In this document: positions 45,040 to 56,892 of the stretch, in pieces
Layout of the letters: each line of letters starts with the position of its first letter
Numbering within the stretch: position 1 is the stretch's first letter
Assembly: GCA_030247855.1 (NCBI GenBank)
Contig: JAPDRN010000120.1
Coordinates: forward strand, 38,718-102,717
DNA from: Knufia peltigerae
Lineage: Eukaryota > Ascomycota > Eurotiomycetes > Chaetothyriales > Trichomeriaceae
Direction: 5' to 3'
Length of the DNA stretch: 64,000 nucleotides
Notes under the pieces: model-generated
What the model was told of the DNA's origin: nothing
What the model saw: only the letters and a program-made list of their open reading frames with translations
The model's database searches: none
Made by a program: the position numbers and the translations under genes

Positions 45040-45162
45040 TACCTGGTCCCTGCAACCACAGGACACTTTCGCTTACCTGTAGGAGTATCAGTACCTGCGC
45101 TTCCGCCATCTTTTGGGCCTTAGTCTCCCGGTACCTGAATGGACGGTACGAACTCGTACCTG
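45040..45162 (+). repeat. Cluster of five (G)TACCTG units
   Basis: TACCTG occurs at about 45040, 45074, 45092, 45132 and 45157, three of them as GTACCTG, just after an acctacctaggtag palindrome-like tract at 45008-45021. Confidence 0.7.
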
Positions 45163-48100
45163 CAGCAGTTCCACTAATGTCGATCGCACCACAACTCCAT
45201 TGAATTGGTGCATAAAAGATTCAAGCTGAAGTCAACGGATTTGACAGGTCACTGACATGTCGACACATGAAGCACAGCAGTCAAAGAAGTTCGGTTATGG
45301 TGCGGAAAGCAGTGGACTGCGACCGTTGTGTGGCCACTGCGGAGTGCAGTAGCTCAAGCCTCTCACTGCCGTCGACATGTCACACCTCAATGGACGGGCC
45401 TTTCAAGACTTCGGATCGTGGAACTCGACATTGATTCAGGTGCGAAATCTCGGGTTTGTGTACCTTATGGATGTGCAGATCGCATGGCAGCAGTAAGCCG
45501 CTTTCCGCGCCCGACAATAAGTGCTCGTCACATGGATCTTTTGCTGCATATCTGAAGGGAAATGATAACGCTGCGTGAACCATGTTGAAAGCTTGACCAA
45601 CACAGACAAGTTTCATCATCAATGATGACGGGAACATCGATAGTGAGGTTGGCTTTGATCTTGAACCTCGGTCTGTGTTTATGTAGAATGATGAGGCGTA
45701 CGAACACCAGGGCAGCTCTAGGCCTGACAGTATCTAACGCTGAGATTACCCTCTACTAATACCACATTCGTTCTATCCCAACAACAACCCTTCCAGTACG
45801 AGTGAGTGTTCATTATGGCTGTGAAGGTCGACCATCCAATGTCTGATGGGTACAGAGTACATATGCTCCGTACCTCCAGTCTGTCCACCAAATCTTGCAT
45901 CTCCCGCTTCCGCAATGCCGTCAAAAGCCCACTGCGAACGCTAGAATGCAGCTAGAAATCCGGCAAACATCATCTCCATCCTCCTGCAGCCTGACAAAGT
46001 ACTCCGGAAAATAAAGTCGACAGAGACAGACGATAAGGCTTCTCTACGCAACTCTCAGCTTCACTACTCCGCTCGGAAAGGTCACACAATCTTGTTCGCC
46101 TCCATCTCAGTCCTTGTACGGAGTATGACGAGGAAGATGGCGGTGACACGTTCCACATCCCAACCATCCTCGTGCGCAGTCACATTCGGCTGTTGCATGA
46201 AATCCTTCCTAGCTTGCCTCGGAGCCGGAATGATAAACAGCACCCCTGGGTCGAAATTAAAGCCAATCAACCATGTGGCGGCGAGCGGATTATTAGCCAG
46301 GTACTGCACCAATCTACCCTAATGTATCCGTACGGAGGACCTACTCCATGCATTGGGCATACTTAACGAGCGCCAGGCATCTATTGTAGATATGACAAGC
46401 CTCTTTCCCTGATCCCTGACGCCGTTCAATTTAACGGTGCCACAAGGAAACCTCTCCCCGCTTCCGCACACACATTAAAATGCACTCCACCATCGAAAAG
46501 TGTTGAGAGGGTGACCTGGCGAGCAAAGAGGAGGGCACGTCAAAGGTACAAGATGCAAGTATGGTTGTACAATACCACTCGATCGGCATATCGATTCCGC
46601 TTCAGGATCTTGTTACCCATTGACACGAGCTGATGAGGCCCAACATTGTCCCCCTTCGCTGGGACCTCCTGGTCCCCTCTTCAGATTGACATTTTCGGAT
46701 ATCACATTTCGGAAACCAGGAAATGTGCGTTGTGTGTCAGAATGTATCAAACACTCACACGGGGAGATCAGGGCCCTCATCCGCCTCTGGTCGAACTGTT
46801 GCCTTGGCGAAGCCAGGGGGACCTTGTCTTGTTCTCTGCGAGGATTTTTTGGATCGGCCATGTGCCCTTGAAGTGGCTACGGTTTACTGGGATGCTTCAT
46901 TCCCACCGCCCATCGCCCATCCCTTTGGGCTCCGAAATTGTATGGCGAGCCTAGCGGCCTACCTAAAACGGCCCAGCACCGTTGTACCTGCAGCCGGAAG
47001 GACAGGGCTTGTGCGTCCGGCAGATCGACTTGCATGCGCGCTCCGCCAATGGGGCGCTCATCCCGCTTTTAACCAAAAGCGCGGTGGCTACGTTGCCACC
47101 CGTAACTACTTCTCAGCAAGCCTATCGTGTAATAGGACTTTTGAGGACAACCCTTGCTTTGATCGATCCTGGGACTGCGTGCTCCATGCCTCGTAATACT
47201 GGGAAGGATTATACAAGTGTTTTGACCCTGGCGCCAGTAATCTGGGCTCCTCGGTAACATTGCGCTATCAGCGCCACCAGCTTCATCACAATCCGGATGA
47301 GCTTCCGATGAGGCGCGTTAGTCAATGGACACCTCGCTATATTCCACCATCTTTCTGGCTCTCAATTGCAGGTCCTGAGAAATATCGAGGCGAATTGCAT
47401 CCATCACCCACCCATGTCCTATCTAGGCGAGCGGGTTGCGGAACAGCTCGCCTCGAAATCCACACGTCTGTGAAACAGAGTTAATATTGGTTTCAACCGA
47501 ATTCTCGGCTGCGAATTACTACAGGAATAAAATTCACAGTTTCTTTTTGGGTTTCGAGGGGACCGGAAGGACATCAATCATTCGAAGACAGTTTACGGAG
47601 TACAGATCCATTCGTCTGGGTGTCATTTGGTTGCACAAAAGACTCTCTCAAGATGATTTGGAAGCGACGAGTACCTGACAGTGGCAATTTGGCTGTCGAG
47701 GTACCTGAGAGTGACTTGACACGTTCCAATTGTTCTGTTTTGTCGCTTTGTCGCAACAGATTGGCTCTTTCTGGGGAGCATCTGCAAGGCATGGCCACGG
47801 GGCATTCGGCACGTTGACTACCTGACATTCGATCCGACAATGGTATGAATATCCCGTGTCCTCATCCCTGTGTCCTGAGGTGCTGGCTCATGGCACCAGT
47901 TCAAAAGTACTCCCAAACTCGGTAGGCACCTGCACCACTGACATTCGTTCATGTTCTCAGGGAGAGAGAGACACGCACACCATGACGACGATGCTACAGA
48001 TTTCCTTTTTCGGACGTGGGAAGTCTTCTGGCATCAACTGACGCCGAGTTTCTCTTTGTCATCCGGTATTACTCCCTTGACGATCGCAAATTCAGCATCT

Positions 48101-48596
48101 CGCCGTGGGCGTAAATGGCTACTGGCGCACAAGCAACCCTCCCTGGGTTGCGTGCGAAAGAGACTCGCGTACTGACTGACATTGCACACAACCACCCTCA
48201 AGCATGGGGACAAGCATCCAACCTGCCCTGCAAGGTTCCAGAACTTGATCAGATACGGTTCTGGTGCTCCTGGAAATCATCTCGTCGTTCACGATACTTG
48301 GTCTGAAATGGTTAGATGGCCATGACCGAGAGAACTTACTTGGGCCATATCATCTACTATCGGGGCCACCATTGACACAAGTTCTTACTGCGTCCACATC
48401 AGGGCTAGACTAGACCTTGTAGACAGTGGCCAGGCATACACAAGACACGTTTCATACGAAGGGCATCGGCAATCTTTTTTCACATTGCTATCACTCATGG
48501 TAGGCCTCCTCCATGATCAATACCTCGATACCCCTTTCTTCGTATTCCGCCATAGTCGTCGTCGCCGTTGAGCAACACACGCCGGGTCCATCGACT

Positions 48597-51081
48597 TTAT
48601 TTGATTCCCCTCCCTACGAGTCCATTGCTATTCTCGCCCTTGTGAAGCTTCTTTCTGTCACCTGGACAGAACCATTTCACGGTTCGTGGTGGAAGCTCCA
48701 CTAGACTTACACACTCCATATGAAACCATTGTCCAAAGTCGCACTACACATCCAACGTTAGCGTATAAGTCCTGCAAGTCCGATTGGTGATGTAGGATGA
48801 AACGTACCTTTTCGTCCAGCTCGCAGCATATCATTTCTCCCCAACTCACATCGCCACAAACACAGTACCGCTCTTCGTCCGGATCAATAATCTCCTGTCT
48901 CCCGTCGGTGTCGATTCGGATCTGTGGCACCGTCTCCGTTGTCGTCGCCGCCGCCGCTTTGGGCGTAGTCTTCTGATGCGAGTGCTTGCCTGGTTTGGTT
49001 TTGCGTTTGCTGACACTAACGGCGGCGCCACCATCCTGACTGGACTGCATCACCGTGCCCGGTGCGTCGCGCTTACTGCGACGGCTGGCGGCGGTGGATT
49101 TCGGGGAAGCTTCCACGGCAGGCGTCTTATGTCCTGCCACGGACGGTGTCGTGCTGGCACGGTGACTCGACCTCGCGGGTTGTTGCGGTTCAACAGACGC
49201 GGCTGTTGATCGACGAGAGGGCGGTCGTGAAGGAATCGGAGTCGTCGATTCGGTTTTCGGGGCTACTGATGTCCGCTGCACGCTTGCGGCGCGTGTTGTT
49301 GGAGCTGGTGTTGGTGTATTGGACCGTGCTGCAGCGGGTGTTGAGACAGTCAGTTTTAGGGGGATTTTGATGGTTCCTGCGCTTGGCGCCGGGGCTGGAC
49401 CTTGGATTGGCACTTCCACTGGCACTGGACTAGGAGCATCTGCCCTTGTAGCTGGACCCGGAGTTTCACTGTTTGCTGTTGTAATAGCAGAGGCCTGAGG
49501 ACTTGTCGCTAAAGGAGACGGTTTTGGCACTGTCTTTTGCTTTTTCCTTGCCGCATCTGGCTCTGCTGATGGTGAAAGAGATGATGTAGGCGTGTGTTCC
49601 GCCTTTCTCTTCTTGGACGTCTTCTCGACCACCTTCTGCGCCGGACTAGCTACACGGCTCCCGCTAGGCGTGGTTGTACTTCGATTTAACGATGCAAGCG
49701 CAGATGCAAACGGGGCAGTAAATAAATTTCTGATCTTACTCCCCATGTCTCCCAGTCTTCGAGCTGCAAGTTCAGCTTCCTGGGCAGCCAATGCAGCTTG
49801 CGAACGTGCCGGGTCTGGTCTCTTTTCCTTCCTCGACTCCGACTTTCTGGCCGTCCTGGGCTTCGGAGCCTGCGTCTGAGTCGGAGTAGCTGCTGTACTA
49901 GAGGTGAGGACAATGTCTTGCGTTTCGTCGTTTGCTTCACCGACAATATTGCTGAGCTTCTCAATTTTCTCTGGCTCTTCCTTCTTTTCCACCGTCGTTT
50001 CCACCGTCGTTTCCACCGTGTTTGCCACGATATCATCCTTCTCAGGACTCTGCAAAGTGTCTGGAAGTGATCTCTCGGTGCTATCGAGGTCATAGAACAC
50101 CGTCCCATTGGCCTCAGCCTCAGCTTTGGCTCGATAGTAGTTTTCCCAGCCTCTCCCACGTTCAGCTAATTCACGTCGGATCATGATCTCACTTGGCTCC
50201 CAGACGTTATTTTTCTTCATTCTCTTCCTGAGTTTATACAACTCGAATTCCGTCAAATGTGTCCAAGGCCGGTATTTACTGCCAATAGGTGCGTCTTCAG
50301 GAGGGGGGGTAGGCTTGTGAAACGGTTCAGTCACTTCTCGGGTGACTCGAGGCGGCGCATCCTCCCGTCGTTTCGTCTTCTCTTTCTGCTGCGGCGGCGG
50401 AGCTGGTGCTTTCGGTTGTTTGAGCTTAAGAACGGGACGCGGAGGCGACGGCGGAGGGGACTCCCAGTCGGAGACCTCGGTGCTTGCAATGGGGGAATCT
50501 GGGTCATAAGGTGGCATTACCTCGCCAGGGACCGTTACCCGCCGACCGCGAGGCCTCTTGAGTATTGCTGATGCAACCGCATTGCCACGTGGAGGGTGCA
50601 ATGTTAAGCGTGTGCTATTTTCGAGCTTTCGTCCGCTTCTCGAGCGTTTGACGTGGGGTGAAGTCGGCGGCGGAGGAGTAGGATCGCGAGACGGGGGTTT
50701 CGGGATAGCATTCAATTTGGCAAGAATGCTCTTTAATCTGTTTTGGTGCCGATCTACAACATCGTAAAGCCGACAGGCCTCCGCATAGGCTGATTCTCGA
50801 GCGTTGAGAGCATAGTCAAGATGTGAAGAGATCTGAGCACGCAGTTCTTGAGGATCTGGGCGTTCGTTGGGCGGGAGTGAGGGCTGAGAGGCATATAACC
50901 TCGTCAGATCGTTTAAAGAAGAGGTGTTGGTGAGGTATGTCTCGTCGAGGCCGCGAATCAAGGTGAAAGATCGAATGAGGTCCGCAGGAAGATATTCTGT
51001 ATAATCCAGAAAGTCGGTGACGGCGGCCTGCGCATCAGGGTCCACAGAGCCATCGCGCTCAAGATCCGCCATTGTCACCAT
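48597..51081 (-). CDS. ING-type PHD-finger chromatin protein
   Basis: Two exons: 51081-48808 and 48743-48597 (806 aa; the in-frame ATG at 51072 may be the true start). The N-terminal 110 residues form an ING-type helical domain (DFLDYTEYLPADLIRSFTLI, then LNDLTRLYASQPSLP). A very long basic, Pro/Ala/Ser/Thr-rich middle follows, with a 'WTHLTEFELYKLRKRMKKN' segment near 280 and nuclear-signal-like KKRK clusters. A PHD finger straddles the 64-nt intron: YCVCGDVSWGEMICCELDEK joined to CDFGQWFHMECVSLVELPPR. Such proteins read H3K4 methylation within histone acetyltransferase or deacetylase complexes. The last expected zinc ligand after WFCP reads Asp (CPGD). It is divergent from the Gfd2-like gene. 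Confidence 0.87.
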
Positions 51082-51631
51082 CGAGGCGAACTATTATCGT
51101 CGCAGACGCATAGGTTGGGCAACGTAAATGAGGCTGGCGGCTATGCTTGCGGTGCCTGAGTTCGTGGCTAATGTCGCGCAGGGCATACGTTGAACTATTC
51201 CTCACATCGGGATAGGAAGGGAACAACGTACAGTACTCAGATGATGAAATACCGCTGATGATGTGTTTTCACATCTTGCGACTTCAAGTGGACGCGACTG
51301 CGACTTTCCATGCGCGGTGGTTCAAAGGCGGTCAAAAACGGCAGAATATATGCGCCGCATCACGTGACAGCCACGTACATTTCGTGAATGGGTACCAACA
51401 TTCACTCCCAGTTCACACGAATTGAAATCATTCAACAGGAAATATTAAGTCTTGACTGTCATCCTTGCAGATCTTCTCAAAGATACCACTATTTCATGAT
51501 CATTTGCATATCCGTACTTCACGCTCCATCCTCAGACCGACCTTTACCAAAACAAGAACATATCCAGCAAACCCCACTACCGCCTGGGCCGCTACCTCTC
51601 TAACTCTCTGCCATTGGCTCGCTTCATCGTT
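51082..51631. promoter_or_regulatory. Bidirectional promoter, ING / Gfd2-like, with TCACGTGA
   Basis: 550 bp between divergent genes. A perfect palindrome TCACGTGA lies at 51360-51367, about the middle. This is the consensus for basic helix-loop-helix factors such as Cbf1; occupancy is inferred. Confidence 0.55.
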
Positions 51632-53843
51632 ATGAGTACCTCACCTCAGAGTCGTCTCGACAGGCTGTTTGCCGGAAAGCCTTTACCAACTCCTCCAGTC
51701 CCAGGCGAACTTCATTTCTCCGAGAAGGAACTCAAAGAGATCAGCCAAAAACCCTGTCAGACACCTGCAGCAGAACAATGTCCGCAAAACGTCCCTACTC
51801 TCCCAACATCTCAGCCTACTCCAGCAGCAGATGTCTGGAGTAGTTCTGAGGATGAGGATGATTATGTGGCTGCCTTCAAATCGAAACCATCTATGAAGGC
51901 GCAAAATCAGCAGCCCACAAAGGAGTCTGAGCATGTCTCTACCATAGCCAAGTCATCGGGTGCCTCCATTTACAAGAGCAGCAATCCCTCGATGCTTGAG
52001 CCAGCAGCTCATGATAATGTCAAGAGTGTCCTAGACTCCAATGAGCAACAAGGAAAGGTTACCGGAGAGTTTTGCCAATTTTTTCTTACTGCTAAGTTTC
52101 CATACAAGTACATGAATGATGGTGATGACAAAGTTTCCAAACGTTTCTTCGCCGCGAACAAATTCTACAACCGCGACTGGGACATGTGAGTGTTAGCAAT
52201 CATCGCTTGCTTTTTCTATGATTTCTTCATCAGCCTTGCAGGTCCTAACTATTTGTCTCAGCTATTATGTTCATCCACCCGTCAGTCTGAGCTCAAAACC
52301 AATCATTCTTCTTCCATTTGCCCAGGTGCAAAAACTCATCACCGAGATCGGCGAGGCCTTTAAGATCGAAGTCTCAGTACCAGATTTTCCCTTTACCCTC
52401 AAGTTTTTCGATGATAACACCCCTCAACCGCAATTTCTCGGAACCTCTAAGTCAAGAGACCAATTTACAAACTTACAGAACTCAATCGAAATGCCTTCCG
52501 AGAGCCATGGTGAATGCCCTGCGAAAGCATCATTGTGTGAGAAACAGCAATTATCAGCTTTCAGGAAAAAGTGTCAAGATGCGCTTGCTGCCAACACAAA
52601 GTCCGGAGGCAAAAGCACCACAAGCAAGAAGAAAGAGGATGATCGGCTGCTATCCGTTCATGACTTTAACGCACAGCTGAGAAGACTGCAACGATACTTT
52701 GGGCTACGTGCGAAATCGTCCAAGTCCCCACATCCTGATGTACACTCGTCCTGGACATCAGAGCAGGAAGTACATCAGGTTCAGCAGGATAAAATAGTCA
52801 TGGGCCATCTGAAAGTTGGTGACGTTGCACCTTACGCGTTTGAGAAAGAGCCGGTCTTCGTCTCAGTTGACATTGAGTCATACGAAAGAGCTCACGAGCT
52901 AATCACCGAAGTCGGCATAAGCACCCTTGATACACTTGATCTTATCGATACTCCCCCGGGAGAAAACGGCAAGAACTGGATCAACTGTATTCGCTCACGC
53001 CATTTCAGAATTAGAGACCATGCACACCTGGTCAACCGTGATTTCTGTGTGGGTAACCCAGATGCATTTCAATTTGGTCGGTCGGAATGGATTACACTCC
53101 AACAAGCTCCTACTGAGGTCGACAACTGTTTCAAGTGGCCATTCTCTGTACAGTTCAAGCATGTGGGGCTTGAGGACCCCTGGAAAACGTCAGATACTAC
53201 GAGCACCAGTTCCAAGTCACCACAAGCTAGGGATGGAAAGCCTGTTGTTGCAGATGATTCCGTGGATGCTGGCCAGGACCCACAACTCCTCCAGCGAGGT
53301 CCGAAACATCGCAATGTCATCCTTGTGGGACATGATATTCGTAGTGACCTTCAATATCTTCGAGTTCTGGGAAGCAAGATTTTCAAGCCGTCGCGTGGTA
53401 CTTATCCTGTTGCAGCGATGGAGGCGGTGAACGATGGCAGCGATATTGTTCAAACTCTGTCTTCTATCGTTGAGGCTCTCGATACTGCGCCTCTGTACAA
53501 GGCCTTCAAGAGTGAGAGTCAACCTCGCAACCTTGGGTCCATAGCATCCAATCTGGGCTTGCAATGCTTCTTTTTGCACAACGGAGGCAACGATGCTAGG
53601 TATACTTTGGAAGCTTTGGTCGCCCTGGCAATCCAGGCACGATTGTTGGAAGATACGAAAACTTCTGGTAAAAAGGGCGATGGTATTCCTGCGGATCAAG
53701 CTTTGAGCAGTACATCAGATCGGTCGGGTGGACTTAGACTGGACGATGCTGACGACGTGAGTGCAATGACAGAGCGATTTGACCCCAAGAACTTGGTCGA
53801 GGAAGAAAACGGAAAGGAGGAAGAAGAAGAATGGGAATTGTGA
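51632..53843 (+). CDS. Gfd2/YDR514C-like protein with DEDDh nuclease fold
   Basis: Exons 51632-52185 and 52262-53843 (711 aa). The start is the ATG at 51632 (MSTSPQSRLDRLF), as the upstream in-frame codon is TTG. The intron begins gtgagt and joins NRDWD-I-YYVHPP. The N-terminal 170 residues are disordered with an acidic SSSEDEDD patch. A middle region has conserved FFAANKFYNRDWD and PIILLPFAQVQKLITEIGEA blocks. The C-terminal part has the DEDDh exonuclease pattern: FVSVDIESYERA (first acidic pair), VGHDIRSDLQYL (Asp) and HNGGNDARYTLEAL (His and Asp). This matches the Gfd2/YDR514C-like C-terminal domain. In yeast, Gfd2 is linked genetically to Dbp5 mRNA export. Nuclease activity is predicted from retained residues only. 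Confidence 0.85.
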
Positions 53844-54330
53844 AGACGTAACAACACTTGAGTATTGCTCGGTTTGCTGCAATAACGAATCATGACTTGA
53901 CGATCGATTGATGGTGACGACTACTTCAGCATAGAGCTGGATTTCCCTATGGTGTGTATTGTGAGATTAAATCGAGGGTGGTTGTCAACGCGAGGCCATG
54001 GGTCCCAATGGGCTAGAGTCTTGTATGTGGCCTTGAGTTGACCATGAATAGCAAGTCTCGTTACGAAGGCACTTTGATGCGCTGTTATATTCTATCCCAG
54101 GCTAAATAATGAGCGTCGCTTTCATTCCAAGCTCTTGTCTATCTGGTCGTCAAAACGAATTCGTTTTAATGCTAGATTCTTCTCCTTTTTTTTACCAGAG
54201 AACCAAGAAACCCCAAAAACCTGACCCCCTGAAGCAATATCATTCCAACCACCACACTGCCACTACTGGTCTGTGACGCGATCCCCTGATCTTTTTTTTT
54301 CCTTTTTTGGATCATTTTGGATATCATGTT
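53844..54330. other. Convergent intergenic region
   Basis: 487 bp with T-rich tracts (54189-54196 and 54292-54306) and no supportable gene. It is the shared 3' flank of two convergent genes. Confidence 0.5.
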
Positions 54331-56161
54331 TCAGTTCTTCTCCATGGCAGGTGTGATAGCAGCAGTAGGGACCGAATGGGTTTTTGTTTCCGTGACCTGT
54401 AACATCGTGGTCATCGTCTGTTTGACTACCACCGTCGTCGTCGTTTCTGGGTCATCTTGACCCGCCGAAGTCGAAACCAAACGCAAATTTGGGTCGGTGG
54501 CTGTTGGTTTCATGGAATCGGTAGACGGGGTGTGTGACACGGCCTCTACGAACCACGTCTTGGTAGTGGGTGTAGACATGGCTATGGTCACGGTACTGTC
54601 AACTGCTGCTGCTGTTGGTGTGACTGACGTCGACTCGCCAATCCTACTACGTACGATGCTCGAGTCTGTAATCACAGACGTCATGGTGAGAGTCGTACTG
54701 AGTGATAATGTTGTTGTCGTCCTGATCGTTCCCGACGTGATGGCCGCGAGCTGTATCAAGAACAAAACAAATTAGCCATGGTCAATAAATATCAGAGGCA
54801 AAAAAGAGAGCTTTAATAACACGAACATCCTGATCGGGATGACGGCTTACCCCTTCAAAAGTGACGAGTTTACTTTCTGTTGTCGTCCTGGTCGTACTGG
54901 TAACACTCCACCTCTCACTGCTAGTCATACATTCTGTCGTCGATCCCGTCGTGAATGGAAAACAATTCTCAACTCTGACTAGAGTGGGTATGGGAGCCGC
55001 AGACGAAGAAGGTACCATGGTTGTCGCCACTGCTGCTCCCGCTGCCGTTGCCGTCGATGCCGGCGATGCCGCTGCTGATGCGACCACCAAATCATACCAA
55101 TGAGCCGCATAAAATGCCGTTGGATCTGTAAAGGTCGCCGTCCAGGCTGAGGTTGAGGTCGTAGCTTCACCACCATCCACCGATTCAATGCCCGTCTCTG
55201 AGGCATCCCTATTTCCTGCTTCTTCTTCTTCTTCTTCTTCTTCTTCTTCTTCTTCTTCTTCTTCTTCGTCGTCGTCGGGGGCGCCAATCGTCACTGTTGT
55301 TGAACACCGACCACCACCACCACCACCACTCAACCTCTCACTCGAAAATGTCACCCATTGATCACAATCGGTGATTTGGACTGGGAGCATACCTCCACCG
55401 GGGTTGACGGTCGTACTACACAACTGAGTCGTCAGGGGAGAATAAACAGTTTGACAACCTGATGGGTCTAGTATGATTCTAGCCATATCATTCGAAGCCG
55501 AAGCCGTAGCCGAAGCTGAAGCACTTGCGGCGGCAGGATCAGGGGTTGAGATCGAGGTCGAGGTCGAGCTCGTCGTCATCTTTCTTCCCCTCCTAACAAC
55601 GGCAGAAGAACTCGTACTCAGAAACACAGTCGTCTTCCCACCTGGCAAAGTGGCTGTAGCGTTGACCTGTAAAGGAACGTAGTCCGTCACCGCGTTGTTT
55701 ACCTCGTTCGCAATCTCCGTGACACTCGTATTCGATGCCGGAGCCATGGTGAACAAAGGAGGACCTTCGGCACCACCACCAGGACATAATGTAGCCACCG
55801 GTACTTGAATCACCGTCGTCGGAAACACATAAGACCACCCTACGGCGTCGGTCCCGTTGGCCCCACCAGAGGCGGCAGCAGCAACCGCCACAGTATATTT
55901 CGGGACGACCGGCGAGTTCGATGCCACGACAGTAGTGGACATTGTGCCCGCGGGAGGTGGAGGCGTGGGAATCGGAAACACCTGTGGGCTCGACGGCGGG
56001 CTTTGTTGTCCTCCTCCGTAATGACCATCTGGCCCAACCTGTCGAGGCAGTAGGCGACGGTTGGGATGGTTATGAGACTTTCCGTCGTGTCTGAATGCAC
56101 CGACAGATGATGTTAGAAGCACCGCAACGACGGCGATACTACTCAAAAGGTTGATATGCAT
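54331..56161 (-). CDS. Mucin-like secreted protein with a poly-Glu tract
   Basis: Exons 56161-54851 and 54750-54331 (576 aa). The ATG at 56161 begins a signal peptide (MHINLLSSIAVVAVLLTSSVG). The 99-nt intron begins gtaagc and ends acag, giving VTFEG-LAAITSG. The protein is dominated by Ser, Thr, Ala and Pro, with scattered Cys pairs (GCQTVYSPLTTQLC, ITDCDQW), a Lys/Arg-Arg processing-like site (VVRRGRK) and a long uninterrupted Glu run next to DDD. The Glu run is coded by a (TTC)16 complement, a length-variable microsatellite. The second exon is a Thr/Ser/Val-rich stalk without a GPI signal. A heavily glycosylated wall or matrix protein is inferred. No enzymatic domain is seen. Confidence 0.75.
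55220..55267 (+). repeat. (TTC)16 coding microsatellite
   Basis: Sixteen TTC units, read as consecutive GAA (Glu) codons on the minus strand inside the secreted-protein exon. Confidence 0.9.
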
Positions 56162-56892
56162 TGTTTTCGGGTGCGACGTGACCAGGACGGGTGAAAAGGC
56201 GAAGCTCAACACATTTGAGAAAATCCTCGCCAGCGAAGATTCGTGACCCCCAGGGACAAAAGAAAAAAGACAGATAACAAGAAACTGAATGGCAGGAAAG
56301 TTGTGGCTTGCATAGCACTCTTGTACATTTCTTTACACCTTTTGATCCAGCCCCTCCTGGACTCTGTCTAGCTGGAATGTCGGGAATTTTTGGTGTGCGC
56401 GTGGTTTGGAACAGGCATGTGGGATGTGTCACAAGCCCCTTGAACAAAAGAAAACTACCAGCAGCTAGAGAAGCCGCCCTCCCTAGATCTGAATTCTGTT
56501 CCAAGCATTGTGCCGCCGCACACTCTCAAACCCACAGTCAACCGGACTTCGAGAATTATACTTCGATACACATGGAGCGCGACTTATGCCGAAATAGGTA
56601 TTGCGGACTGTCACTCGTGAAGAGCTCCAGCATTCGAAATTCTGTCATTCTTCACATCTGCACACCTTGCAGCAGACGTCTCGGTGGTTCATGTTATTGG
56701 CAGGCGGAGGTGAGGAAACCCTTGCTTTGAGGCTTGCCGGAATTAGCCACACCATGTTGCAAAGGGTAGATCATCTGCTCTGCATCGCACAATACGTCAA
56801 TTTTGGGGGCAAGGATCGTAATATCCAAAATTTGTCGCTGGTTGTTTGCCTTTATCTGAAGAAAGATCGGGAGAATAGTTGTGAGTAAATCC
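56162..56892. other. Intergenic: promoter of the mucin-like gene and 3' flank of the regulator
   Basis: 731 bp without a supportable gene. A + strand frame at 56308-56730 overlaps other frames and has no domain. Confidence 0.5.

Larger units (their letters stand above)
41539..48596. other. 7-kb gene-poor region with short repeats
   Basis: I found no supportable gene across about 7 kb. Open frames are short, overlap on both strands and lack domains. The region holds an imperfect direct repeat (42515-42543 and 42634-42659), a GAGAC run near 43880-43900, A-runs near 44757 and 44790, copies of TACGGAGTA or its complement at 44464, 44772, 46117 and 47594, five TACCTG units at 45040-45162, and paired GTACCTGAnAGTG units at 47671 and 47701. 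It could contain non-coding transcripts or eroded repeats, neither of which can be shown from sequence alone. Confidence 0.6.

Noticed and set aside
46620..47257. Overlapping open frames of 80-157 codons
   Set aside because: Frames on both strands are of similar length with no domains or splice logic.
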